A stretch of DNA of 64,000 nucleotides from NCED01 sp035493955 (GTDB lineage: Bacteria > Pseudomonadota > Alphaproteobacteria > Caulobacterales > Caulobacteraceae), in the NCBI GenBank assembly GCA_035493955.1, contig DATJHI010000006.1, positions 195,228-259,227 on the forward strand. Direction: 5' to 3'. This document shows, in pieces, positions 8,695 through 15,658 of this stretch (its first letter is position 1; each line of letters begins with the position of its first letter). The notes under the pieces were generated by a model. The model had not been told where the DNA came from. It made no database searches and saw nothing but the letters and a program-made list of their open reading frames with translations. The translations under genes were made by a program, and so were the position numbers.

Positions 8695-8703
8695 TTATCC
8701 ACA
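8695..8703 (+). promoter_or_regulatory. DnaA box TTATCCACA
   Basis: A perfect 9-mer DnaA box (TTATCCACA). It sits between the CtrA-type box and the small gene at 8750. One box does not make an origin: no box cluster, AT-rich unwinding element or dnaA/hemE-type neighbour is present, so a transcriptional role is likelier. Confidence 0.5.
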
Positions 8704-8749
8704 GGCTATCCCGCCTGAACAAGTAGAGGATTGAGAGTAGGAGGCGACG

Positions 8750-8947
8750 ATGATCCCGTACCTCATCCACTTTTTCGATCGTCATGAGCATCTTAGGCGC
8801 TCCCGCCAAGTAAATTGCGACAGCGACGATGAAGCCATTGAAAGGTCAGCCTTACTCGCCCATTCGGAGGTTCTGGAAGTCTGGCAGGGCGATCGCCGGG
8901 TCTGGCGCTTTGAACCTTCCGCCGTGCGGCACTGGGCCGAGACCTGA
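8750..8947 (+). CDS. Small conserved hypothetical protein
   Basis: A 65-residue soluble protein (MIPYLIHFFDRHEHLRRSRQ...) with the form of small alphaproteobacterial proteins that begin with a Y-L-I-x-F-x-D strand and end with VEVWQGDRRVWRF-like strands; I recognise the pattern but know no function. GGAGG (8741-8745) lies just before the ATG. It is the first gene downstream of the CtrA-type and DnaA boxes, so its expression may be cell-cycle dependent (inference). An antisense ORF (8782-8967) is a shadow. Confidence 0.6.
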   Translation: MIPYLIHFFDRHEHLRRSRQVNCDSDDEAIERSALLAHSEVLEVWQGDRRVWRFEPSAVRHWAET

Positions 8948-8985
8948 GGCTGTACGATCGCCGACAATGACCTCCTCGGACCACT

Positions 8986-9348
8986 CTAGGAACCGAACGA
9001 CGCCGCGTAGATCTCAGGCTTGAATCCGACCACCAACTCGCCCCCCACGTCCAGCACCGGCCGCTTGATCATCGAGGGCTGGGCGACCATCAGGGCGATG
9101 GCCTTGTCCTCGGTCAGGCCGGTCTTGTCCGCCTCCGGCAGCTTGCGGAAGGTCGTGCCGGCGCGGTTCAGCAGGGTCTCCCATCCCACCGCCTTGGCCC
9201 ATCCCCGCAGAACGTCCGGGCTCACGCCCTGGGTCTTGTAGTCATGGAAGGCGTAGGCGACGCCGCGGGCGTCCAGCCAGGCGCGCGCCTTCTGCATGGT
9301 GTCGCAGGCCTTGATGCCGTGAATCGTGACGGGTTTGGATCGGATCAT
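8986..9348 (-). CDS. ArsC/Spx-family reductase (YffB-like)
   Basis: A 120-residue thioredoxin-fold protein of the ArsC/Spx group. IHGIKACDTMQKARAWLD (about residues 9-26) carries the single conserved Cys typical of YffB-type members. DYKTQGVS follows, and MIKRPVLDVGGELVVGFKP near the C terminus contains the R-P-V motif that binds thiol/oxyanion substrates. YffB-type proteins use glutathione; a true arsenate reductase role is doubtful without an ars operon. It is followed by a GST gene on the same strand. Confidence 0.82.
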   Translation of the reverse strand: MIRSKPVTIHGIKACDTMQKARAWLDARGVAYAFHDYKTQGVSPDVLRGWAKAVGWETLLNRAGTTFRKLPEADKTGLTEDKAIALMVAQPSMIKRPVLDVGGELVVGFKPEIYAASFGS

Positions 9349-9384
9349 GCCCCTGCATAACCCACCGCCGGGTCCGGATCGACC

Positions 9385-10044
9385 CTAGTCGCGGTCTGGC
9401 GCGCCCAGGGGAAAATAGGCGCGATAGGGCCGCGCCTCGTCCACCGCGCGGGCGAAGGACGGCCGGGCCAGCAGGCGCTTGCGATAGGCGATGAGATTGG
9501 CGAACCCTTCGTCGATCGGATGGGTCCAGTCGGCGTAGAACAGCGACGGCGCGGCGGCCGCGTCCGCCAGGCTGAAGGCCTCGCCACAGGCCCACTCCCG
9601 CCCCGCCATCCGCTGGTCCAGCCAGGCGTAGGCCGTGTCCAGCATGGCCTTGGCCTCGGCGACCCCGTGGGCGTCGCGGACGTCAGGCGCGCGCAGAGCG
9701 TCGAACACGCACTTGCCCTGGGGAGTCATGACGTAGTTGTCGAAGAAACGGTCCATCATCCGCACCTCCAGCGCCGCGGCCGGGTCGGCGGGGATCAGGG
9801 GGGCCGGTCCAGGGTGGTGGATCTGCAGGTGCTCGATGATGATGCTGGCCTCCATCACCGGGCGGCCGTCGTCGACCAGCAGCGGAAAGCGCTTCAGCGG
9901 CCACAGGGCCGCGAACCGGGCCCCGTTTTCCGGCTGATCCGGGGCAAGCATGCAGAAGTCGAACGGGATGTCGTTCTCATAGAAGGCGATCAGGGCCTTC
10001 TGGCAGTAGGAGGAGAAGGGGTGGGCATAGAGCTGCAGGGTCAT
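9385..10044 (-). CDS. Glutathione S-transferase family protein
   Basis: A 219-residue GST. The N-terminal thioredoxin-like domain (LYAHPFSSYCQKALIAFYEN; RFPLLVDDGRPVMEASIIIE, with the cis-Pro and the E-A-S glutathione gamma-glutamyl contact) precedes an all-helical C-terminal domain with FSLADAAAAPSLFYAD. It probably conjugates or reduces electrophiles in the cytoplasm. It is upstream of the YffB-like gene on the same strand and divergent from the SnoaL-like gene. Confidence 0.85.
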   Translation of the reverse strand: MTLQLYAHPFSSYCQKALIAFYENDIPFDFCMLAPDQPENGARFAALWPLKRFPLLVDDGRPVMEASIIIEHLQIHHPGPAPLIPADPAAALEVRMMDRFFDNYVMTPQGKCVFDALRAPDVRDAHGVAEAKAMLDTAYAWLDQRMAGREWACGEAFSLADAAAAPSLFYADWTHPIDEGFANLIAYRKRLLARPSFARAVDEARPYRAYFPLGAPDRD

Positions 10045-10118
10045 GATCTTGTTCCTTCGAAAACCGCAACATCGGCTCGGGCGTTAAGACAGGCCTGCAC
10101 GAAGCAAGGAGACCTGTC

Positions 10119-10568
10119 GTGACCCGCCTTTCGGAAGCCGAAACCGTCTATCGCGCCTTCCTCGCCGCCTGGAACCGGCAGGACGCCGCCGCCATGGCCG
10201 CCCTGGTCGCGGAGGACGGCGTGGTGATCGGTTTCGACGGCAGCGAGATGATCGGGCGCGCGGCCGTGCAGGACCAGTTGGCCACTGTCTTCGAACACCA
10301 CGCCACCGGCGCCTATGTCGCCCAGGTGCGCGGCGGCGAGAGCCTCAGCCCCGACGTGGTGCTGCTCCGGGCGGCGTCGGGCATGGTTCCCCATGGGCAG
10401 AGCGAGCTCAATCCGGCGCTGAGCGCGATCCAGTCGATGGTGTTGAAGCGGGACGCAGACACTTGGCGGATCGCCCTGTTGCAGAACACGCCGGCGGCAT
10501 GGCACGGCCGGCCGGACGACAAGGCCGCGCTGGCCGCCGAACTCGGGGCGTTGAAACCTGTCCAATAA
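10119..10568 (+). CDS. SgcJ/EcaC-type SnoaL-like (NTF2-fold) protein
   Basis: A 149-residue protein with the NTF2/SnoaL-like pattern of SgcJ/EcaC proteins: helix VYRAFLAAWNRQDAAAMAAL, then FDGSEMIGRAAVQDQL, then four strands ending RIALLQNTPAAWHGRP. The start is GTG 10119, 6 bases after AAGGAGA (10106-10112). The fold serves as hydrolase, isomerase or binding pocket; no catalytic set is identifiable. It converges on a MarR regulator 14 bases away. Confidence 0.75.
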   Translation: MTRLSEAETVYRAFLAAWNRQDAAAMAALVAEDGVVIGFDGSEMIGRAAVQDQLATVFEHHATGAYVAQVRGGESLSPDVVLLRAASGMVPHGQSELNPALSAIQSMVLKRDADTWRIALLQNTPAAWHGRPDDKAALAAELGALKPVQ

Positions 10569-10582
10569 ATGACGGCGGCGGT

Positions 10583-11032
10583 TCACGCCGAAAGCCTCGC
10601 CAGATCGCGCCTGAGGCGGTCGGGATCGCTCCCGTCGAGCCCGGCCTCGACCGCCGCGTGGGTCGTCTCCCAGATCGGCGTGGCCGCGGCCAGCACGGAC
10701 CGTCCCTCCTGCGTCAGCACCAGCAGCCGGCCGCGCCGGTCGGCGGGATCGACCATGATCTCGACCAACCCGCGCCGCTCCAGCGGCTTGAGCGCGGCGG
10801 TCAGGGTGGTGCGGTCCGCGGCCAAGAGGGTCGCCACCGATCCCATGGCCGCGGGCTGGGGCCGGTTCAGGGACATCAGCAGGGAAAACTGGCCGTTGGT
10901 CAGGCCCAGCGGGCGCAAGGCCTCGTCGAAGCGCCTCGCCAGCGCCCGCGCCGCCCGTTGCACATGCAGGCATAGGCAGACGTCGCGGACCCTCAAGGTG
11001 GTTTCGTAGGGAACCTCGGTCGTCATTGACAT
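10583..11032 (-). CDS. MarR family transcriptional regulator
   Basis: A 149-residue MarR protein. The winged helix (about residues 55-105) contains MGSVATLLAADRTTLTAALK and the wing VDPADRRGRLLVLT, both characteristic. Cysteines in VRDVCLCLH near the N terminus could be a redox sensor (inference). It is divergent from the VOC gene; the 80-base gap contains an AT-rich stretch (11030-11060) with TTGATATCAA, an exact palindrome that is a reasonable autoregulatory operator. Confidence 0.85.
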   Translation of the reverse strand: MSMTTEVPYETTLRVRDVCLCLHVQRAARALARRFDEALRPLGLTNGQFSLLMSLNRPQPAAMGSVATLLAADRTTLTAALKPLERRGLVEIMVDPADRRGRLLVLTQEGRSVLAAATPIWETTHAAVEAGLDGSDPDRLRRDLARLSA

Positions 11033-11043
11033 GTCTTATTATG

Positions 11044-11053
11044 TTGATATCAA
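11044..11053. promoter_or_regulatory. Palindrome TTGATATCAA in MarR/VOC divergent promoter
   Basis: A perfect 10-base inverted repeat in the AT-rich gap between the divergent MarR and VOC genes, 12 bases from the MarR start codon. MarR proteins bind such short palindromes near their own promoters, so it is a candidate operator for both genes. Binding is inferred. Confidence 0.4.
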
Positions 11054-11114
11054 CGCTTTACGTCAATCGGAGCCTCGCCGTCCTTATGCGAGGCCGCCAG
11101 CGAGGAGCCCTCGG

Positions 11115-11891
11115 ATGACCAAGCCCTGCAACTTCATCTGGTATGAGCTGATGACCAACGACGCCAAGGCGGCGGAGGCCTTCTATGGCAAGGTCGTGGG
11201 CTGGACCATGACCGGCTATGCCGGCGGCACGGACTACACCATCCTCAAGGTGGGCGACGCCGGCGTCGGCGGGATCATGGGCCTGACAGCCGAGATGAAG
11301 GCCAACGGCGCCCGGCCCGGCTGGGTCGGCTATGTCGGGGTGGACGACTGCGACGCCTACGCGGCCCGGCTGGCCGCGGCCGGCGGCAAGGTGCATCGCC
11401 CTCCCTCCGACATCCCCGACATCGGCCGCTTCGCCGTCGTGGCCGACCCCCAGGGCGCAGTGTTCATCCTGTTCACGCCGGCTGCCCGCCCGGCCCCGCC
11501 CTCCCCACCTCCCGCCGATGCAGTCGGCACGTTCGGCTGGCGCGAACTGATGGCCGGCGACATGCAGAGCGCCTTCGACTTCTACGCGGACCAGTTCGGC
11601 TGGACCAAGGTGACCGACCACGACATGGGCGAGCACGGCGCGTACCGACTCTTCGCCACCGGCGGGGCCGAGCCCGTGGGCGGGATGATGACCAAGCCGG
11701 CCTTCGTCGCCGCGCCTCCGCATTGGGCCTATTACATCCGGGTGGACGGCATCAAGGCGGCGGTCGAGCGCCTGACCGCCGGCGGCGGGAAGGTGATCAA
11801 CGGCCCCATGGAGGTGCCGACCGGCGAGTGGATCGTCCAGGCGACCGACCCCGACGGCGCGTACTTCTGCCTGCTGAGCCGGGCCGCCTAG
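11115..11891 (+). CDS. Two-domain VOC family protein (glyoxalase/bleomycin-resistance fold)
   Basis: 258 residues made of two tandem VOC domains (about 5-123 and 138-257), each starting with a similar strand-helix unit (FIWYELMTNDAKAAEAFYGK and FGWRELMAGDMQSAFDFYAD) and joined by a Pro-rich linker. Paired domains of this type are often annotated as glyoxalase or hydroxylase-like (27 kDa antigen type). Metal ligands are not clearly conserved, so the reaction is open. It starts at MTKPCNF after GAGG (11102-11105); the upstream in-frame part is unlikely to be translated. Probably under the divergent MarR. Confidence 0.78.
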   Translation: MTKPCNFIWYELMTNDAKAAEAFYGKVVGWTMTGYAGGTDYTILKVGDAGVGGIMGLTAEMKANGARPGWVGYVGVDDCDAYAARLAAAGGKVHRPPSDIPDIGRFAVVADPQGAVFILFTPAARPAPPSPPPADAVGTFGWRELMAGDMQSAFDFYADQFGWTKVTDHDMGEHGAYRLFATGGAEPVGGMMTKPAFVAAPPHWAYYIRVDGIKAAVERLTAGGGKVINGPMEVPTGEWIVQATDPDGAYFCLLSRAA

Positions 11892-11910
11892 ACCCGGCCG
11901 TGCAAAGGGG

Positions 11911-12615
11911 TCAGGTGCGCGCAGGGATCTCCAGCCCGCGCTGCACCGCCGGGCGCGCCAGGCCCCGCTCCAGCCAGGCGGCGACCTGTTTGAACTGGTC
12001 GAACCCGACCAGTTCGCCCGCGCCGTAGAAGCCGACCAGGTTGCGCACCCAGCCCAGATGGGTGATGTCGGCGATGGTGTAGTCGTCGCCCATGATCCAT
12101 TGCCGGCCGTCGAGACGCGCTTCAAGAACCCCGAGCAGACGCCTGGATTCGTTACGGTAACGCTCCAAAGGTCGCTTGTCCTCGTAGGCCGCGCCGGCGA
12201 ATTTGAAGAAGAAGCCGACCTGGCCGAACATCGGACCGACGTTGGCCATCTGGAACATCACCCATTGCAGCGTCTCGTAGCGCCGGGCCGGGTCGGCGGG
12301 GATCAGCTTGCCGGTCTTCTCGGCCAGGTAGACCAGGATCGCCCCGGATTCGAATAGGGCCAGGGGCTCGCCTCCCGGCCCGTCCGGATCGAGGATCGCG
12401 GGGATCTTGCCGTTGGGGTTCAGGGACAGGAACTCCGGCGTCCAGCTCTCGTCGGCATTGATCTTGACCGCGTGCGGCTCGTAAGGAAGCCCGACCTCCT
12501 CCAGCATGATCGAGACCTTCACCCCGTTGGGCGTCGGCCAGGAATAGAGCTGCAACCGGTCGGGATGCTCGGGCCGCCAACGGCTGGCGATCGGAAAGGC
12601 GGACAGGTCGGGCAT
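11911..12615 (-). CDS. Glutathione S-transferase (Nu/YfcG-like)
   Basis: A 234-residue GST of the YfcG/YghU-like type. After a short N-terminal extension come YSWPTPNGVKVSIMLEEVGL, with the T-P-N turn that binds the disulfide or glutathione thiol in Nu-class enzymes, then GKIPAILDPDGPGG and LFESGAILVYLAEKTGKL. The helical domain ends with DYTIADITHLGWVRNLVG. Likely a disulfide-bond oxidoreductase or peroxidase. The true start is MPDLSAF at 12615; the very long in-frame extension runs antisense through the next gene and is spurious. Confidence 0.85.
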   Translation of the reverse strand: MPDLSAFPIASRWRPEHPDRLQLYSWPTPNGVKVSIMLEEVGLPYEPHAVKINADESWTPEFLSLNPNGKIPAILDPDGPGGEPLALFESGAILVYLAEKTGKLIPADPARRYETLQWVMFQMANVGPMFGQVGFFFKFAGAAYEDKRPLERYRNESRRLLGVLEARLDGRQWIMGDDYTIADITHLGWVRNLVGFYGAGELVGFDQFKQVAAWLERGLARPAVQRGLEIPART

Positions 12616-12741
12616 CGACGAACTCCTGGGACGGGACGCCGGACCTAAGCCGTTGGGCCGGGATTGCAACCGTCCCTGCCACTGCCGCCGACGAAATCGC
12701 GAAGGTGGCGCGCCGGGGCGGGCGCCGTTAAAACCGCCGCC

Positions 12742-14376
12742 ATGCTGCGCCTTTCCGAACTGAAGCTGCCCCTGGGCCATGCGCCCGAGGCGCTCGCCGC
12801 CGCTGTCTGCGAACGGCTGGGGATCGCGCCCGAGGACCTGATCGACCTCGCCGTCGCCCGCCGCGCCAACGACGCGCGCAAGCGGTCCGCCATCCTGATG
12901 GTCTATTCGGTGGACGTGACGGTGAGGGACGAAGCCGCGATCCTGGCCCGCTTCGCCGGCGACCGCCACGTGCAGCCCACCCCCGACGCCGACTACCGCT
13001 TCGTCGCTCGCGCGCCCGCGGTCCCGACCGGCCTCCGTCCGGTGGTTATCGGCTCCGGCCCCTGCGGCCTGTTCGCCGGCCTGGTTCTGGCCCAGATGGG
13101 GTTTCGCCCCGTCATCCTGGAGCGGGGCAAGGTGGTGCGCGAGCGGACCAAGGACACCTGGGGCCTGTGGCGGCGCGGCGAGCTGAATCCCGAGTCCAAC
13201 GTCCAGTTCGGCGAGGGCGGCGCGGGCACCTTCTCCGACGGCAAACTGTACAGCCAGATCAAGGACCCCCGGCGTCTGGGCCGCAAGGTGCTGACCGAGT
13301 TCGTCGCCGCCGGCGCGCCGGCCGAGATCCTGACCGAGGCCCACCCGCACATCGGCACCTTCCGCCTCGTGGGCATGGTCGAGCATCTGCGCCGGACCAT
13401 CGAGGACCTGGGCGGCGAATACCGCTTCGGCCAGCGGGTGCAGGACATCGACATCGAAACCGGAGCGGACGGGGTCCGGCGGGTGCGCGGCCTGCACCTT
13501 AGCGCCGGCGGCTACCTGGCGGCGGACCATGTGATCCTGGCCGTCGGGCACAGCGCCCGCGACACCTTCGAGATGCTGCACGGCCGCGGCGTGGAGATGC
13601 AGGCCAAGCCCTTTTCCATCGGGGTGCGGATCGAGCATCCCCAATCCTGGATCGACAAGGCCCGCTTCGGCGCCTGCGCCGGCCATCCGGATCTGGGGGC
13701 GGCGGCCTACACCCTGTCGCACCAGTGCAGCAACGGGCGCACGGTCTACAGCTTCTGCATGTGTCCCGGCGGTACGGTGGTGGCGGCGGCGTCCGAGCCC
13801 GGCCGGGTGGTCACCAACGGCATGAGCCAATATTCGCGCAACGAGCGCAACGCCAACTCCGGCCTGGTGGTGGGCGTCGAGCCTGCGCGCGACTATCCCG
13901 GCCATTCCCTGGCGGGCGTAGCGCTACAGCGGCGCTGGGAGGAAGCGGCCTTCGTCGCAGGGGGTTCAAGCTACGCCGCGCCGGGCCAGCGGGTCGGCGA
14001 CTTCCTGGCCGGGCGCCCGTCCAGCGAGACCGGCGCGGTGGTCCCGTCATACCGGCCGGGGGTCACGCCCACCGACCTTGCCTGTTGCCTGCCCGATTTC
14101 GTGGTCGCGGCCCTGCGCGAGGCCCTGCCCGTGTTCGGCCGCCAGATCCCCGGCTACGACCACCCCGACGCCATGCTGACAGGGGTGGAGACCCGCACCT
14201 CGTCCCCCGTGCGCATCCCTCGGGGCAAGGACCTGCAGAGCCTCAACACCGTGGGGCTCTATCCCGCCGGCGAGGGCGCGGGCTATGCCGGGGGCATATT
14301 GTCGGCGGCGGTGGACGGGATTCGCGCAGCCGAGGCGGCGGCGCTCGCCCTGGTCGTGGCGGCGGACCAGCCGTAG
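12742..14376 (+). CDS. NAD(P)/FAD-dependent oxidoreductase (COG2509-like)
   Basis: A 544-residue flavoprotein. An N-terminal domain of about 90 residues (LKLPLGHAPEAL, DARKRSAILMVYSVDV) is typical of the COG2509 group. The FAD-binding motif is VVIGSGPCGLFAGLVLAQMG (about residues 95-114). A long central domain contains ESNVQFGEGGAGTFSDGKL and SIGVRIEHPQ. The C-terminal FAD segment is LYPAGEGAGYAGGILSAAVDG. The physiological substrate is not established for this family. Start ATG 12742 (MLRLSELK) matches family N termini. Confidence 0.83.
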   Translation: MLRLSELKLPLGHAPEALAAAVCERLGIAPEDLIDLAVARRANDARKRSAILMVYSVDVTVRDEAAILARFAGDRHVQPTPDADYRFVARAPAVPTGLRPVVIGSGPCGLFAGLVLAQMGFRPVILERGKVVRERTKDTWGLWRRGELNPESNVQFGEGGAGTFSDGKLYSQIKDPRRLGRKVLTEFVAAGAPAEILTEAHPHIGTFRLVGMVEHLRRTIEDLGGEYRFGQRVQDIDIETGADGVRRVRGLHLSAGGYLAADHVILAVGHSARDTFEMLHGRGVEMQAKPFSIGVRIEHPQSWIDKARFGACAGHPDLGAAAYTLSHQCSNGRTVYSFCMCPGGTVVAAASEPGRVVTNGMSQYSRNERNANSGLVVGVEPARDYPGHSLAGVALQRRWEEAAFVAGGSSYAAPGQRVGDFLAGRPSSETGAVVPSYRPGVTPTDLACCLPDFVVAALREALPVFGRQIPGYDHPDAMLTGVETRTSSPVRIPRGKDLQSLNTVGLYPAGEGAGYAGGILSAAVDGIRAAEAAALALVVAADQP

Positions 14377-14450
14377 CGGCTGCACCGCCGCTCGCGTCTC
14401 CAGGTCGAAGCCGGCCCCGCGCCAGGCGCTGACGCCGGTCCCGCCCGACC

Positions 14451-14702
14451 CTATCCCCCCAGCAGTTCGCTCAGTCGGCCGATGAAGGGCCCCAGCACCG
14501 GCAGGTGGTTTTCGGCGCTGCGGACGAAGCGCTCGTAGGCCGAGGTGAAGGCCTCGGTCCCCTCCACCGACTTCAGGTGCTCCATCTGGGCGATCAGGAG
14601 TTCGCGGTCCGCTTCGGAAGGAACGTTCTTCTCGATGGTCGCCCGCATGGCGTCGTAGGAAAAGCCGCCGGCGGCAGGGGTCTCGGCTGCGTTCTCGGTC
14701 AA
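14451..14702 (-). CDS. Small hypothetical protein (83 aa)
   Basis: An acidic, helical, soluble protein with no signal peptide, membrane segment or Cys. The only suitable start is TTG 14702, with AGGG about 10 bases upstream on the minus strand. The segment YDAMRATIEKNVPSEADRELLIAQMEHLKS looks like two amphipathic helices (quoted in part: IEKNVPSEADREL). No family is recognised. It is convergent with the oxidoreductase and divergent from the 58-residue membrane protein. Confidence 0.5.
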   Translation of the reverse strand: MTENAAETPAAGGFSYDAMRATIEKNVPSEADRELLIAQMEHLKSVEGTEAFTSAYERFVRSAENHLPVLGPFIGRLSELLGG

Positions 14703-14824
14703 GACGTCACCCTCGCTCTACGCGCCGAACCGGCCGCCTCGGCAGGATGCCACACCGCCCACCGCGCGGCCACCGTCGCGGGCCTCAAAGCGGAACCCCT
14801 TCAAGGCTCAGCTGTTCTTAAGGC

Positions 14825-15001
14825 ATGACCACAGAGCCCAACCCAATCACCAATCCCGGCGGCGATGGCGAGGACATCGGCGCGACCGACGCGAGCCAGG
14901 GCCAGAAGACCGGCCACATCCGATGGGTGCTGATCATTGGGTTTGCGCTGGCGGTCGCCATCCTGGCCATCGTGTGGATGACCATGGGCGGCTTCCACTA
15001 G
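14825..15001 (+). CDS. Single-TM microprotein (58 aa)
   Basis: ATG 14825 to TAG 15001. A polar, Gly/Asp-rich N terminus of about 32 residues precedes one membrane helix (WVLIIGFALAVAILAIVWMT, about residues 34-53) and a short tail. The charge pattern (His/Arg just before the helix, acidic N terminus) does not settle the topology. No clear Shine-Dalgarno is seen. Followed closely by a second small single-TM ORF. No family recognised; read directly from the bases because it is very short. Confidence 0.5.
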   Translation: MTTEPNPITNPGGDGEDIGATDASQGQKTGHIRWVLIIGFALAVAILAIVWMTMGGFH

Positions 15002-15039
15002 GCTTGTTGGCGACTGCGCATCGCCTTACCTCTCAGGGC

Positions 15040-15162
15040 ATGAAACGCGAAAACAAGGCCAGGGAGGCGGTTCAGACCACCCGGCGCAAGAAGCTGGTCC
15101 TGATCGGCCTGGGCGCAGTGGCGTCGGCGATCCTGGCGCTGCTGTGGATCGCCGCCGAATAG
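15040..15162 (+). CDS. Single-TM microprotein (40 aa)
   Basis: ATG 15040 to TAG 15162 encodes a strongly basic N terminus (MKRENKAREAVQTTRRKKL) followed by one hydrophobic helix (about residues 19-38) and a final acidic residue. The positive-inside rule predicts a cytosolic N terminus. AGGG lies 4 bases before the start, closer than usual. The tandem arrangement with the 58-residue membrane protein suggests one small operon. Coding status is likely but unproven. Confidence 0.42.
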   Translation: MKRENKAREAVQTTRRKKLVLIGLGAVASAILALLWIAAE

Positions 15163-15166
15163 ACAA

Positions 15167-15562
15167 TCAGTAGGGCGCCAGAGCCGAGATCTGATGGGCC
15201 TCGAGCCTGAAGCGGACCTTCTCCCCCACGCTCCTGCCGGCGAGGAGCTCCTGCTTGAGGACGGTGAACGGCATCGACCCCGCCGGCCAGTTCAGCAGGT
15301 CGACAGCCTCATAGGCGATGGTGACGCGGTTGGGCTCGGGTCCGAGGGCGGTGATCACCCCGACGATCTCGGCCTGGTCCACCGGAGGCAGCGGCTTGTC
15401 CGGCGGAGACACGGCCTTGGTCGTGGAGGGCGACGGAGCTCCGCCGCCACCGCCGCGACGGCCGCCGCCCCCTCCTCCGCCGCCGCCACCGCCGCGCTGG
15501 GCCTGGGCGGCCGTCGAGGCCATCAACACGATCGCCAGAATGGCCACGAAGCGCTTCGACAT
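15167..15562 (-). CDS. Secreted Gly-rich protein with CusF-like domain lacking most metal ligands
   Basis: A signal peptide (MSKRFVAILAIVLMASTAAQAQ) is followed by an uninterrupted Gly/Arg tract (about residues 23-41), a Pro/Ser linker and a C-terminal domain of about 65 residues aligning with the CusF periplasmic copper-binding fold. IVGVITALGPEPNRVTIAYE, LLNWPAGSMPFTVL and VGEKVRFRLEA match CusF strand order. The CusF Trp and one Met are kept (NW and SMPF), but the ligand His is replaced by Tyr/Ala and the other Met by Gly. Copper binding of the usual type is thus doubtful. Confidence 0.6.
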   Translation of the reverse strand: MSKRFVAILAIVLMASTAAQAQRGGGGGGGGGGGRRGGGGGAPSPSTTKAVSPPDKPLPPVDQAEIVGVITALGPEPNRVTIAYEAVDLLNWPAGSMPFTVLKQELLAGRSVGEKVRFRLEAHQISALAPY

Positions 15563-15658
15563 GGAACTGGACCCTGGGAGGATGGGCTCCCGCTTAAAGG
15601 GACCAATTGAGGCCGGCGAAGGACGGTTCGGTTTCAGGGCGGTGGCGGACGGCGCGCC

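Noticed and set aside
8648..8703. A chromosomal replication origin, suggested by adjacent CtrA and DnaA boxes
   Set aside because: Only one box of each kind, no AT-rich unwinding region, no dnaA, hemE, parAB or gidA nearby. A regulatory role is more likely.
12616..13905. Long antisense ORF continuous with the GST gene at 11911 (664 codons)
   Set aside because: It is the reverse shadow of the FAD oxidoreductase; protein family evidence ends at the GST Met at 12615.
14923..15039. N-terminal extension of the 40-residue microprotein back to 14923
   Set aside because: It overlaps the 58-residue ORF in another frame and translates to low-complexity His/Gly/Arg-rich sequence without family character.
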